Shown: positions 7,502-16,742, counted from the first letter of the stretch. The stretch is DNA of 25,407 nt from an uncultured Methylobacter sp. (GCA_903831545.1 CAIKYI010000405.1:1-25407); one strand, 5' to 3'. Translations and numbers: made by a program. The notes: generated by a model from the letters alone, not told the origin.

Positions 7502-8776
7502 ATGTTTTTTTTGAACTTTTTGAAAAGGCTCATTCCCGTTGTTGTGCTTGGGCATGTGGTTTTTTTTGCGGCTATATCACTCAGCTTTGCTGAATCATCG
7601 CTTATTGTCGAGCATCATGATTCGATTGAAAGTGACGCTGGCTTAAGCCTGGCTAAAGTCATCGCCCTAACCCTGGAAAAATATCCTGATGTAAGCTGGC
7701 TTAATTCGCTGGAAGAAGAGGCTGTAGCCCTGGCTCAGCGAGGTAAAAGTTGGACAGCCGGAGCTTCGCAGGCAGGTTTACGCTTTCAGGAAGCGACCAG
7801 TGGCACCCTTCATTATATTGACGCTTATGTTCAGGTACCGCTCTGGAATATAGGGCAGCGTGATGCCGAACAATCCGTTGCCAGACAAGCTGAAAATAAT
7901 GCAATGTCACAAGCGGAAGCGGTCAAGTTACGGGTGGCAGGATTGATACGCGGAGCTTTATGGGATATGGCGCTGGCAGACATTACTTATGAGCAGGCAA
8001 AAGCGGAACTTACAGTGACTGAGCAGTTATTGGCCAAAGTTAAGCGACGTGTCGAATTGGGAGATTTGCCTCGTGCTGATTTATTGCTGGCGCAATCGGA
8101 GTCCTTGCAGAAACGCTCAGTGGTAACGCTAGCGGAAGCTGAATTAATGCATGCCCGTAAACGTTATGCAAGTATCACGCAGATAACAAAAATGCCCGGC
8201 GATTATCAGGAAAAGCTGGTAGATATTGTCAAGATCCAGCAAAGTCACCCTGCCTTGGTGGCCATTAACAGTCAGATTGAACGTAAACAGGCCGAGCTTA
8301 ACGCCATTAAACAGGTTGGTTCCGGACAGACTAATGTCGCGGTCGGGATCAACAGTGATCGCTTTACCAATGATACGCGAAGTAACATGACCGAGAGTTT
8401 TAACATTGGTGTTACCGTTCCCTTTGGCGGTAGCGGGTATCTGGCGCCGAATATTGCAGCGGTTAATGTTGATTTAAACAAACTACTTGCGGAGCGTGAA
8501 CAACTGAATCGTACTTTGGAACAAGCTCACCACGAGGCCGAACATAATCTGGAAGTTAATCGGGTAGAACTGGGCATTGCCAATGAGTTAAGGCAGGTTG
8601 CCGAACAACATTTAAAAATGACTCAATCAAGCTTTTCGGTGGGAGAAATTGATCTGATGGATTTGTTAAGAATTCAGTCCAGAACCCAACAAGCGGTTTT
8701 AAACGCCAGGCAACGGGCGGTCATGTTACAGCGTGATATTGCGTTTTATAATCAGGCCGTAGGAGTTACGCCATGA
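7502..8776 (+). CDS. TolC-family outer-membrane channel of heavy-metal-type RND efflux (CzcC-like)
   Basis: A 424-residue outer-membrane efflux protein forming the exit duct of the tripartite pump. It has a hydrophobic signal sequence (about 1-30, cleavage after SFA). The long alpha-helical coiled-coil repeats are typical of the OEP family, with segments such as AEQQLKMTQSSFSVGEIDLM-type helix starts near the C terminus (FSVGEIDLMDLLRIQSRTQQ). Length fits CzcC/CusC proteins; there is no lipobox cysteine after the signal, unlike CusC. Its stop overlaps the next start (ATGA, 8773-8776), so it is translationally coupled to the adaptor gene. The ribosome site before ATG 7502 is weak. The metal substrate cannot be read from this subunit. 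Confidence 0.85.
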   Translation: MFFLNFLKRLIPVVVLGHVVFFAAISLSFAESSLIVEHHDSIESDAGLSLAKVIALTLEKYPDVSWLNSLEEEAVALAQRGKSWTAGASQAGLRFQEATSGTLHYIDAYVQVPLWNIGQRDAEQSVARQAENNAMSQAEAVKLRVAGLIRGALWDMALADITYEQAKAELTVTEQLLAKVKRRVELGDLPRADLLLAQSESLQKRSVVTLAEAELMHARKRYASITQITKMPGDYQEKLVDIVKIQQSHPALVAINSQIERKQAELNAIKQVGSGQTNVAVGINSDRFTNDTRSNMTESFNIGVTVPFGGSGYLAPNIAAVNVDLNKLLAEREQLNRTLEQAHHEAEHNLEVNRVELGIANELRQVAEQHLKMTQSSFSVGEIDLMDLLRIQSRTQQAVLNARQRAVMLQRDIAFYNQAVGVTP

Positions 8777-9876
8777 AAAGTTATCAATTTGTACTGTTAT
8801 TAAATTTGGCTTTGTCTGTTTGCTCGACAGCCATAGCCGAAAACACCATTCAAATATCCCCGGAGAATTCGACTAACCTTGGTGTGAAACTGGGAAAAAT
8901 GGAAGCCGTTAGCCAATTTCCGGTGTTGTCAGCCCCGGCCAATATAGTCATTCCGCCAACCCAGGAATATGTGGTCAGTGCAGCACAGGCCGGTTTTATT
9001 GAAAAAATGAATGTGGCGGTAGGTGACAAGGTTGTAAAAGGTCAGATTTTGGCTCTACTCAACAGCCCGGATCTGTTGGTGTTACAACAGGAATATCTTA
9101 AAGCCGATAATTCGCTGCAATTGGCTACGGCAATTTATCAGCGAGATAAAAAACTGTTACAGGAAGTTGTTATTTCTGATCGACTCTGGCAGGAAACCAG
9201 TAGCCAATATCATTCTGCTGTTTCTGAGACCGATAAACAAAAGCAATTGCTGGAAATTACCGGTATGACTACCAGTGATGTTGCCCAGTTTGGTAAAACT
9301 CACCGCTTAAGTCGACAATTAAATGTCCATGCGCCGATTACCGGAGTGGTCATAGAGCGCTTGGCCGTTGTGGGAACGCATATCGATATGATGGCTCCGC
9401 TTTATCGAGTCGCTAATCTTGATGAGCTTTGGCTGGAAATTGCCATTCCCCAGGAACGTATTTCCACTATTAAAGTTGGTGATCGGGTCGAGATTGAAAA
9501 CTCAAAAGTCACTGCAAAAATCAGCCTGTTAGACCAAAGCGTCAATCCTGAAAACCAGACTATTTTGGCGCGAGCAGTGGTCGATAAGCAAAGTCAGGGA
9601 TTATTACGGGCAGGTCAACGACTTAATAGCCGAATTATTCAGCTTAGCGACAAAGCTACCTTTAAAGTTCCAAATGCGGCGATTGCCCAGAACGAAGGTA
9701 AAGCCTTTCTTTTTATCCGCAGGCCAGATGGTTTCATGGTCACTCCGATTACAGTCATCGGTAAACAGGATGCTGATTCCATCATTAGTGGTGAATTTAT
9801 CGGAACAGAAGATATTGCCGTTAACGGTGCCGTTGCGCTAAAAGCTAACTGGCTGGGATTGGGGAGTGAAGAATAA
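8773..9876 (+). CDS. Periplasmic adaptor (membrane fusion) subunit of RND efflux pump, CzcB-like
   Basis: 367 residues with a signal peptide (1-22, cleavage after TAIA). The split lipoyl-like domain is recognisable by AGFIEKMNVAVGDKVVKGQ (about 75-93) and by its return half VHAPITGVVIERLAVVGTHI. A helical hairpin lies between them, and a beta-barrel region begins about LWLEIAIPQERISTIKVGDR. The adaptor bridges the pump and the TolC channel across the periplasm. It lacks the His-rich N-terminal extension seen in some CzcB proteins. It overlaps the upstream channel gene by 4 bases and the downstream pump gene by 1 base (TAATG), so the three are one operon. Substrate is not deducible from this subunit. 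Confidence 0.88.
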   Translation: MKSYQFVLLLNLALSVCSTAIAENTIQISPENSTNLGVKLGKMEAVSQFPVLSAPANIVIPPTQEYVVSAAQAGFIEKMNVAVGDKVVKGQILALLNSPDLLVLQQEYLKADNSLQLATAIYQRDKKLLQEVVISDRLWQETSSQYHSAVSETDKQKQLLEITGMTTSDVAQFGKTHRLSRQLNVHAPITGVVIERLAVVGTHIDMMAPLYRVANLDELWLEIAIPQERISTIKVGDRVEIENSKVTAKISLLDQSVNPENQTILARAVVDKQSQGLLRAGQRLNSRIIQLSDKATFKVPNAAIAQNEGKAFLFIRRPDGFMVTPITVIGKQDADSIISGEFIGTEDIAVNGAVALKANWLGLGSEE

Positions 9877-12800
9877 TGTCTAATCTGATTCGTTTCGCAC
9901 TGAGTCAGCGCCTGTTGATGATGTTACTGGTCGGATTGTTATCAGGTGGCGGTTATTATGCGTTTAAAAATATTCCGATTGATGCTTTTCCTGAAGTGTC
10001 GCCAACGCAGGTAAAAATTATTGTTAAAGCGCCGGGCATGACGGCTGAAGAAGTTGAAGCCAGAATCACAGCTCCCATCGAAGTCGAACTGCTGGGGATT
10101 CCGTATCAAACCATGCTGCGTTCTCTTGCAAAATATGCCTTGACCGACATTACCATCGATTTTAAAGAAGGAACCGATATTTACTGGGCGCGGCAACAAA
10201 TCGCCGAACGCTTAAATACCATGTGGGGAAGTTTACCGGCAGGAGTTGAAGGCGGAATTGCGCCAATGACTACGCCTTTAGGCGAAATGTTTATGTTTAA
10301 TATAGAAGGCGGCGATTTAAGTATGATGGAGCGCCGCAGTTTATTGGACTGGGTGATAAGACCGGCTTTGCGAACCGTTTCGGGTGTGGCCGATGTCAAT
10401 TCTCTGGGGGGACTGGTCAGAAGTTTTGAAGTTGTACCTGATAACACCCGCATGTCGGCCCGGAGCATCAGCATGGTGCAATTGACTACCGCCTTGCAAA
10501 ATAATAATCGAAACGACGGTGCCGGTCGCATGACTGATGGCGAAGAAGCCTTGATCGTGCGCGCCGAGGGACGTATTAAAACGCTGGAAGATGTCGGCAT
10601 TATCGTGGTTGACAGTAAAAATGGTGTGCCTATCACCATTAGTGACGTTGCCACAATCAGGGTTGGCGCTTTGACTCGCTATGGCGCGGTCAGTAAAAAT
10701 GGCGAAGGTGAAGGCGTCACCGGTTTGGTGTTAAGTTTACGCGGTGCCAATGCCAGACAAACCATCAAGGGTATAGAAAAGAAGCTTGCCGAAATCAGTC
10801 CGGGTTTTCCTAAAGGCGTTGAAGCCAAGATTTTTTACAATCGCGGCATTTTGGTAGATAAAGCGGTAAATACGGTTTTACATGCCCTGCTCGAAGCCAT
10901 TGCCCTGGTCATTATTCTGCTGATTTTATTTTTGGGCAATTTACGCGCCGCGTTGGTCGTGGCTTTTGCCTTGCCCTTGGCTGCCATGTTTACTTTTATT
11001 TTGATGGACTACATGGGCATGTCTGCAAACCTGATGAGTTTGGGGGGACTTGCCATTGCCATCGGTATGCTGGTTGATGCAGCCGTGGTAGTGGTCGAAA
11101 ATTTGATTACCCATCTGGCCCATACCGAAAAAGCCAGCCGCTTGCCCAGGTTGCACGTAATTTACCGTGCAACCAGCGAAGTTGCAGCACCGGTGGTATC
11201 CGGTATTTTGATTATTATCATTGTGTTTTTACCGTTGCTGACTTTACAAGGACTGGAAGGCAAATTGTTTACGCCGGTGGCATTAACCATTGTTTTTGCG
11301 CTTAGTGGTTCCCTGATTTTATCTCTGACCGTTATTCCGGTGATAGCCTCCTATTTGTTAAAAGAAGTATCCCACGAAGAACCGTGGTTGCCCAGACAGC
11401 TGCAAATGCTTTATCAACCGTCTTTGGTCTGGTGTATTGCCAACAGCAAGAAAGTCTTTGTTGCTGCAGGTTTGCTGCTGGTGGTAACGCTTGTTGTTTT
11501 TACCCGGATTGGCAGTACTTTTATGCCGACCCTGGACGAAGGCGACATCATTGTGCAACTGGAAAAATTACCCTCGATTACTTTGGAGCAATCGGTTGAC
11601 CTGGATATTCAGGTGCAAAAAAATCTGCTTAAAAATGTTCCTGAAATCGTCCATATTATTGCCCGCGTCGGCTCGGATGAACTGGGACTTGATCCCATGA
11701 GTTTGAATGACACCGATACCTTTTTGGAGCTAAAGCCAAAAAATGAATGGCGTATGGACACCAAAGAACAATTACTGGATGAAATTCGCAAGGTGATGGC
11801 GCAAACGCCAGGTATAGCCTTTCAGTTTACCCAGCCGATTGAAATGCGTGTTTCAGAAATGCTGACCGGAACGCGTGGTGATGTGGCGGTTAAATTGTTC
11901 GGTACTGACCTGGCCGTGTTAAATGACAAGGCGCAGCAAATTTCTGAGGTGTTGAAAGGCATTACCGGTGCCAGCGATGTGTTCGCCAAACAAAATGCCG
12001 GGATGCAGTTTTTGCAGTTGACCATTGATAAATCGGCGGCTGGGCGTTTGGGGCTTGATAGCGATAGCATTGAAGCCTTATTAAGGGCGCAGATTGAAGG
12101 CTTGAAGCTGGGTATTGTTCAGGAAGGCATAAAACGAACACCGTTAATTTTACGAGGCAAAAGTAATACTGCCGATTTTGACAATCTGCAAATTACCTTG
12201 CCGAATGGCGGTCATGTGCCGGTAACCGCCGTTGCGAAAATAGAAAAAGTGGAGGGCGTCGTGTCAGTACGCAGAGAGCATGGCCAGCGCTTTGTGGTTA
12301 TTACCAGTAATGTGCTTAACCGGGATCTGGTCGGTTTTGTTGATGAAGCCCGAAAAGCGGTTGCCGAAAAAATTGAATTACCGGTTGGCTATACGGTTGA
12401 ATTTGGCGGGCAGTTTGAAAACCAGCAACGTGCGGCGGCGACCTTGTCTCTGGTAGTGCCCATTTCGTTAGGGTTGATTTTTTTGCTATTGTTTTCAACG
12501 TTCGGCTCAGTACGGCAAGCCGTATTAGTGTTATCCAACATTCCGCTGGCAATGATCGGGGGCGTATTTGACTTATGGGCGTCCGGCGAATATCTGTCGG
12601 TACCAGCCTCGGTCGGATTTATTGCGTTGTTGGGGATAGCTGTTCTGAATGGCGTAGTTATGGTCAGTTATTTTAATCAGCTGATTGCAACCGGTATGGA
12701 TATCGTTAAAGTTGTGTTAGTGGGGTCTTCCCGGCGTTTACGCCCGGTATTAATGACCGCCAACATTGCAGCCTTCGGTTTGATTCCCCTATTGTTTGCA

Positions 12801-12938
12801 ACTGGCCCGGGCTCTGAAATTCAGAGACCTCTGGCTATCGTAGTGATTGGGGGACTGGTATCGTCGACTTTTTTAACGTTATTCATCTTGCCGATTTTGT
12901 TTAAATTATATGGATTGTCGCCGGAGCTTAAACGATGA
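9876..12938 (+). CDS. Heavy-metal-type RND pump subunit, CzcA/CusA family
   Basis: A 1020-residue inner-membrane proton antiporter with the usual RND layout: N-terminal span, periplasmic porter loop (about 35-330), spans 2-6, a second porter loop (about 550-840) and a final set of spans. Opening residues IPIDAFPEVSPTQVKI are typical of the metal-efflux (HME) branch. The span-4 signature reads GLAIAIGMLVDAAVVVVEN (391-409), with D401 and E408 kept. The DFG of classic divalent-metal CzcA is replaced by A395-I396-G397, as in CusA-type HME4 proteins. However, the three CusA substrate methionines do not appear at matching positions in PIEMRVSEMLTGTRGD and nearby. Metal specificity is therefore open. 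Its stop overlaps the DUF3240 start (ATGA). Confidence 0.9.
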   Translation: MSNLIRFALSQRLLMMLLVGLLSGGGYYAFKNIPIDAFPEVSPTQVKIIVKAPGMTAEEVEARITAPIEVELLGIPYQTMLRSLAKYALTDITIDFKEGTDIYWARQQIAERLNTMWGSLPAGVEGGIAPMTTPLGEMFMFNIEGGDLSMMERRSLLDWVIRPALRTVSGVADVNSLGGLVRSFEVVPDNTRMSARSISMVQLTTALQNNNRNDGAGRMTDGEEALIVRAEGRIKTLEDVGIIVVDSKNGVPITISDVATIRVGALTRYGAVSKNGEGEGVTGLVLSLRGANARQTIKGIEKKLAEISPGFPKGVEAKIFYNRGILVDKAVNTVLHALLEAIALVIILLILFLGNLRAALVVAFALPLAAMFTFILMDYMGMSANLMSLGGLAIAIGMLVDAAVVVVENLITHLAHTEKASRLPRLHVIYRATSEVAAPVVSGILIIIIVFLPLLTLQGLEGKLFTPVALTIVFALSGSLILSLTVIPVIASYLLKEVSHEEPWLPRQLQMLYQPSLVWCIANSKKVFVAAGLLLVVTLVVFTRIGSTFMPTLDEGDIIVQLEKLPSITLEQSVDLDIQVQKNLLKNVPEIVHIIARVGSDELGLDPMSLNDTDTFLELKPKNEWRMDTKEQLLDEIRKVMAQTPGIAFQFTQPIEMRVSEMLTGTRGDVAVKLFGTDLAVLNDKAQQISEVLKGITGASDVFAKQNAGMQFLQLTIDKSAAGRLGLDSDSIEALLRAQIEGLKLGIVQEGIKRTPLILRGKSNTADFDNLQITLPNGGHVPVTAVAKIEKVEGVVSVRREHGQRFVVITSNVLNRDLVGFVDEARKAVAEKIELPVGYTVEFGGQFENQQRAAATLSLVVPISLGLIFLLLFSTFGSVRQAVLVLSNIPLAMIGGVFDLWASGEYLSVPASVGFIALLGIAVLNGVVMVSYFNQLIATGMDIVKVVLVGSSRRLRPVLMTANIAAFGLIPLLFATGPGSEIQRPLAIVVIGGLVSSTFLTLFILPILFKLYGLSPELKR

Positions 12939-13240
12939 AGAGTAATCAATATTTAGTCACAATCAATGCACCGGTTAGCATTGAAGAAGCCATTGTTGAT
13001 TGTCTGTTAATCCTGGAGTCGGAATTTGGTTTTAGCAGTTTTCAAGTCAATTCGCATGATCACAAAAACAAAAACTTATCGTTAGCAGAACAGGTGAGTG
13101 GCAGGAAGAAAAGTATCCGTTTTCAAATGTATGTGTCAGAGCAGGGATTGCCTTTGCTGTTAGCGCAACTGAGGTCGGATTTTTCCGGTTCAGGGATTAA
13201 ATACTGGGTGCTGCCGGTGATTGAAAACGGGGTTATTTGA
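12935..13240 (+). CDS. DUF3240 family protein, small PII-like partner of the RND pump
   Basis: A 101-residue soluble protein with no signal peptide. The pattern is beta-alpha-beta-like: YLVTINAPVSIEEAIVDCLL, then FGFSSFQVNSHDH, then IRFQMYVSEQGLPLLLAQLR, then GIKYWVLPVIENG. This matches what I know of DUF3240 proteins, which lie beside CzcA-type efflux genes and are thought to share the GlnB/CutA-like ferredoxin fold. Its HDHKNKN loop could bind metal, but this is speculative. The start overlaps the pump stop by 4 bases, so the two are translationally coupled, and it is the last gene of the efflux operon. A role as cytoplasmic sensor or modulator of the pump is inferred from context. Confidence 0.75.
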   Translation: MKSNQYLVTINAPVSIEEAIVDCLLILESEFGFSSFQVNSHDHKNKNLSLAEQVSGRKKSIRFQMYVSEQGLPLLLAQLRSDFSGSGIKYWVLPVIENGVI

Positions 13241-13255
13241 AGTATATTTGTGTTT

Positions 13256-13293
13256 TTTTATCGATCTCACGCCGGAGCGTGAAATCGATAAAA
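13256..13293. repeat. Palindrome between convergent efflux operon and chemoreceptor gene
   Basis: TTTTATCGAT (13256-13265) pairs with ATCGATAAAA (13284-13293), and inside it TCACGC (13267-13272) pairs with GCGTGA (13277-13282) around a CGGA loop. One C/A mismatch separates the two blocks. The T-rich arm is on the 5' side and the A-rich arm on the 3' side on both strands, the reverse of an intrinsic terminator with a trailing U-tract. It may still stop transcription by its long stem, or be a protein-binding dyad. It shares the ATCGAT half-site with the palindrome at 18255-18279. Confidence 0.6.
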
Positions 13294-13298
13294 TCAGA

Positions 13299-15617
13299 TT
13301 AAAACTCTTCCCAGTCATCGTTTGCTTTAGGTGCGGGCATACTGATTTTTGCTGTTCTGGCCAATGTGGGTTGTTTTGTGAGCATCGCGGTAGTTGCCGG
13401 AATATGTCGTTGCTTGGTATCTATCTTGAAAGAGCCTACTATAACCGCCAGGCCTTTTGCCTGCTCTTCAAGCGATTCCGCAGCCGCAGCCGCCTGCTCG
13501 ACCAGCGCGGCGTTTTGTTGGGTTACGTTATCCATTTGTGCTATGGCCTGATTAACCTGTTTTATGCCCGTGCCTTGTTCCTCGGAAGCCTTCGATATAT
13601 TGGCCATTATCACCGTCACTCCCTTAATCGAATTGACAATCTCGGTCATGGTTTTACCAGCATGATTAACTAGCTTGGAACCTTCCCCTACCTTATCGAC
13701 GGAATCACTAATCAGGTTTTTAATTTCTGCAGCTGCGGCTGCGGCACGTTGAGCCAGATTACGCACTTCTATTGCAACAACGGCAAATCCTTTACCTTGA
13801 TCGCCTGCTCTGGCGGCTTCAACGGCCGCATTAAGGGCAAGAATATTGGTCTGAAACGCAATGCCATCAATGACCGAAATGATGTCAACTATCTTGCGCG
13901 AAGATTCGTTAATCGCTTCCATAGTAACAACAACCTGATTCACCACCTCTCCGCCTTTACCTGCTATGCTGGCTGCGCTGATCGCCATAACATTGGCTTG
14001 TTTGGCGTTCTCTGCATTATTGTGTACAGTCACTGTCAATTCATGCATGCTGGCTGCTGTTTGTTCCAGGCTGGCGGCCTGTTCTTCAGTACGTTGCGAT
14101 AGATCGTTATTGCCCGAAGCAATTTCTTTAGCCCCGGTATTAATGTCGCCAGAGACATCACTAATTTGGCCGATGATTTCTTTTAGTTTTTCAACTGTGG
14201 TATTGGCGTTATCTTTAAGTTGTCCGAAGGTGCCGGAATATTCGTTGGTGATGGTTTCCGTTAAATCACCCTCTGCTATGGCGCTCAGTACCCGCACAAC
14301 CTCATTAAGCCCGTCATTACAGACTTGCATCAGTTGGTTAATACCATCTGCCGCCTGTTCGTAGAAGCCGTGTAGTTCACCCGGGTCGATATAATAGCTA
14401 AAGTCACCTTTAACAGCCGCTTTAATAGCCTCAGCCACTTTTATTTCTACAAGGACTTCAGCGGTACGATCGACCCATTCCGCTGCGGTACCCAAACGAG
14501 TGCCTTGTTCGTCGAATACCGGGTTAGCGGTGACTACTAAATGATGGCCATGGACAATAATATTAGACAGGGAAGCCCCAGTTGCCGTGTTAAGCATAGC
14601 TTCCTGATGAGCGGGATCTTTATGGAATTGGTCTATATTGGAGCCAACCAACTTGTCCACTGAAAAAGTTGGCAGCTCTAACCTGATATCGGCTTCAATC
14701 TTGGTCAATAAGTTAACAACTGCTTGATTTGCGTAAATAATGGTGCGTTCATTATCGGCAATCATCACCCCGGTACTGACATTATCCAGGGCAATCTTGA
14801 TGCGTGTCACTTCTTCAATTAACTTATTTGCTGTGGTAATACGCCCAAGAATTTGCTGCTGCATTTGTTTCATTGCATATAACAAACTGCTTTTATCGTC
14901 GGCAGCAATGTCAATGCTTCTGTCTAAGTTACCTTTGGCAATTTCCTGCGCGATACCTTTTGCGTAGAAAGGATCAATGCCCAACTGTCTGCCCAAATAA
15001 TTGGTTAAATAAAGTGCGATAAAGATACTCGCCAATACGACGCAGAGGGAAGTCAACCACATAAAATTGGCAATATCTTCAGCGGCTTGCGCAAGGGTAG
15101 TGGTGATGGACTTTTCATTGTCGACGGCGGTATCTCTAAACGCCGTCATTCTTCCCGCCAAAACTAACGAAGCCTGATCAAACTCTACCATCATGACGTT
15201 GCCGGCCTGGAGACCATCAGAAATATAAGCCTCCGCCATGCGTTTACCCAATAAATAAAACGAGTCAAAAGCGTGGTCAATAGCCGCCAACTCGGTTACT
15301 TGGGTCGCCGATAGCTGATATTCATGAATTTGTTTGATCATTTTCTTGAAATCATCGGCATAAGCTTGCGCCTCTTTAAAGCCTCTCGGATTGTGAGTCG
15401 CAGACACATCAGTTAAAAACTGCTGTACCTGAACGACATCAAACGCCATTTTTTCTGCGGCCCAGGCTTGAGGTGACACTAAATCGCGTAACTCCGCCAT
15501 CCCTTTGCGAGAGCTGGAAAATTGCTCTAAAGCCAATCCTGTCAAGATAACCATCAATAATATGATCGTACCAAACCCTATCATCAAACGCGTTTTAAAA
15601 CTTATGAAACTTTTCAT
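13299..15617 (-). CDS. Methyl-accepting chemotaxis protein with HAMP, PAS and CheR-tether tail
   Basis: A 772-residue receptor with a first membrane span (about 10-30), a mostly helical periplasmic sensor (about 31-183) and a second span (about 185-206). Then come HAMP (about 206-258), a PAS-like domain (about 270-385), a second HAMP-like linker (about 395-480) and the long signalling coiled coil (about 485-730). The signalling tip DGIAFQTNILALNAAVEAAR (584-603) is canonical, so it should dock CheW/CheA. The C terminus is DWEEF (768-772) after a flexible Pro/Ala/Lys linker, matching the pentapeptide that tethers CheR/CheB in some receptors. It follows the HAMP-protein gene by 58 bases on the same strand, so it is probably the last gene of the porin-cytochrome operon. 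The ligand is unknown; a redox-linked cue is suggested by context. Confidence 0.92.
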   Translation of the reverse strand: MKSFISFKTRLMIGFGTIILLMVILTGLALEQFSSSRKGMAELRDLVSPQAWAAEKMAFDVVQVQQFLTDVSATHNPRGFKEAQAYADDFKKMIKQIHEYQLSATQVTELAAIDHAFDSFYLLGKRMAEAYISDGLQAGNVMMVEFDQASLVLAGRMTAFRDTAVDNEKSITTTLAQAAEDIANFMWLTSLCVVLASIFIALYLTNYLGRQLGIDPFYAKGIAQEIAKGNLDRSIDIAADDKSSLLYAMKQMQQQILGRITTANKLIEEVTRIKIALDNVSTGVMIADNERTIIYANQAVVNLLTKIEADIRLELPTFSVDKLVGSNIDQFHKDPAHQEAMLNTATGASLSNIIVHGHHLVVTANPVFDEQGTRLGTAAEWVDRTAEVLVEIKVAEAIKAAVKGDFSYYIDPGELHGFYEQAADGINQLMQVCNDGLNEVVRVLSAIAEGDLTETITNEYSGTFGQLKDNANTTVEKLKEIIGQISDVSGDINTGAKEIASGNNDLSQRTEEQAASLEQTAASMHELTVTVHNNAENAKQANVMAISAASIAGKGGEVVNQVVVTMEAINESSRKIVDIISVIDGIAFQTNILALNAAVEAARAGDQGKGFAVVAIEVRNLAQRAAAAAAEIKNLISDSVDKVGEGSKLVNHAGKTMTEIVNSIKGVTVIMANISKASEEQGTGIKQVNQAIAQMDNVTQQNAALVEQAAAAAESLEEQAKGLAVIVGSFKIDTKQRHIPATTAMLTKQPTLARTAKISMPAPKANDDWEEF

Positions 15618-15675
15618 TAATCAACCGTTGTTGTACTTTGAAAATTGCGTTGGATTTGCAACAAACTCACCCGTA

Positions 15676-16236
15676 TTAAAGCTTCTTGACAAGCCGGTTC
15701 AGCTCATTTATCTGCTCAAGCTGCTGTGTTGTGATGTTTTGATCTTGCGTTAATTGTTCAAGTTGAGTATTGATCTGGGTAAGCAAGTCCAAGTGCTGAG
15801 TTTTTTTAGTGCGTAGCTTGTGGACCATATCGCTAAAAGCCAAACCCAGCTCCTGAAGTTGGTCTTTTTCCCGCAAAGACAAATGTGTGTCGAGATTACC
15901 CGAACCGACCTCCTCGCAGATTTTTTTAAATCGATACAAGGGACCTACGATTTTATGGGTGGCATACAAGACCATAAACATTGATATCGATCCGGCGATA
16001 ACAATGGACACCACGTTACCGATCAAGATGGATAGCCCTAGCCTATCCCAGGCATTGACAATATTGGCATGAGCGGATTGCGATTGTGCTTGTAAATCTC
16101 CGCCGGTTATCCAGAAAATCAATAATGCAGAACATAGTCCTGATAATAAAATCATCAGAAAAACTCCAATAATGTAGCGGGTCTGGATAGATTGATGGAT
16201 AAAAATCTTTCGACGTTTGAATTGTGTTCTGGACAT
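15676..16236 (-). CDS. Two-span membrane protein with HAMP domain and C-terminal coiled coil
   Basis: 186 residues: a basic N terminus, span 1 (about 21-43), a short periplasmic loop (about 44-65), span 2 (about 66-92), HAMP (about 92-145, with HKIVGPLYRFKKICEEVGSG) and a Gln/Leu-rich coiled coil (about 147-186). No kinase, cyclase or methyl-accepting output domain follows, so it cannot signal alone in the usual way. Similar short HAMP proteins with the 'THKIxGPLYRFKK' motif occur near multiheme cytochrome genes in deltaproteobacteria, to my recollection. Its start overlaps the cytochrome stop by one base, so the two are co-translated. It may relay the state of the cytochrome or porin to the chemoreceptor just downstream, for instance by helical-bundle contact; this is inference. 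Confidence 0.75.
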   Translation of the reverse strand: MSRTQFKRRKIFIHQSIQTRYIIGVFLMILLSGLCSALLIFWITGGDLQAQSQSAHANIVNAWDRLGLSILIGNVVSIVIAGSISMFMVLYATHKIVGPLYRFKKICEEVGSGNLDTHLSLREKDQLQELGLAFSDMVHKLRTKKTQHLDLLTQINTQLEQLTQDQNITTQQLEQINELNRLVKKL

Positions 16237-16742
16237 TACTTGGACCCCGGGTTTGAATTATGACAAATTAAGCAAAGTTCGCCATCAACATTATTGCGGC
16301 GTAGTAAAAAACTCTTGTGCAAACGTTCGGCATTAAGTATTCGATCCATAGTACTAAAGCTGGCTTGGGGCCGATCGCTGACAAGAGTGCCGTGCGTGTA
16401 ATGACAGGTTAAACAGGACAAGGTGTTCTTTTTGTTTAAGGGCATATCGGCCGGTATTTCAAAATCCAGCTTTAAGCCTACTTTATGCCCGTCATCTGCG
16501 TTATGACAATCCGTGCACATGGCTACGCCATCTTTGCTGAACTCGGCACTGTCGAATTTTTTGTTTTTGGTATTCAGTAAATCGGTCTGGTCATGATGAA
16601 TTTCGGCAGCATGACAACTGGCACATTCGACGGACTTGCCAGTCGCAGAAATAGTATGCGGATTTTCCTCCGCAGGCACTGCAAAAGCGCCAAGCAACAA
16701 CAGCCCGGCAGTGAATTTAAATAACATTTGAAGATTAGTCAT
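16236..16742 (-). CDS. Periplasmic tetraheme c-type cytochrome (doubled CXXCH family)
   Basis: 168 residues with a signal peptide (about 1-24, cleavage near VPA) and four CXXCH haem sites: C40-H44, C76-H80, C110-H114 and C157-H161. Histidines such as H49, H50, H86 and H117 could be distal ligands for bis-His haems. Spacing and the segment LHKSFLLRRN before the last haem are like the doubled-CXXCH cytochrome family found in extracellular or periplasmic electron-transfer chains. No catalytic domain is visible, so it is an electron carrier or redox sensor. It overlaps the porin stop and the HAMP-protein start by one base each. The tight packing argues that the three proteins work in one complex or pathway. 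Haem attachment would need Ccm proteins encoded elsewhere. Confidence 0.9.
   Translation of the reverse strand: MTNLQMLFKFTAGLLLLGAFAVPAEENPHTISATGKSVECASCHAAEIHHDQTDLLNTKNKKFDSAEFSKDGVAMCTDCHNADDGHKVGLKLDFEIPADMPLNKKNTLSCLTCHYTHGTLVSDRPQASFSTMDRILNAERLHKSFLLRRNNVDGELCLICHNSNPGSK

Noticed and set aside
13221..14364. Plus-strand ORFs opposite the chemoreceptor gene
   Set aside because: They are antisense shadows of a gene with clear family motifs; their translations have no recognisable domains.
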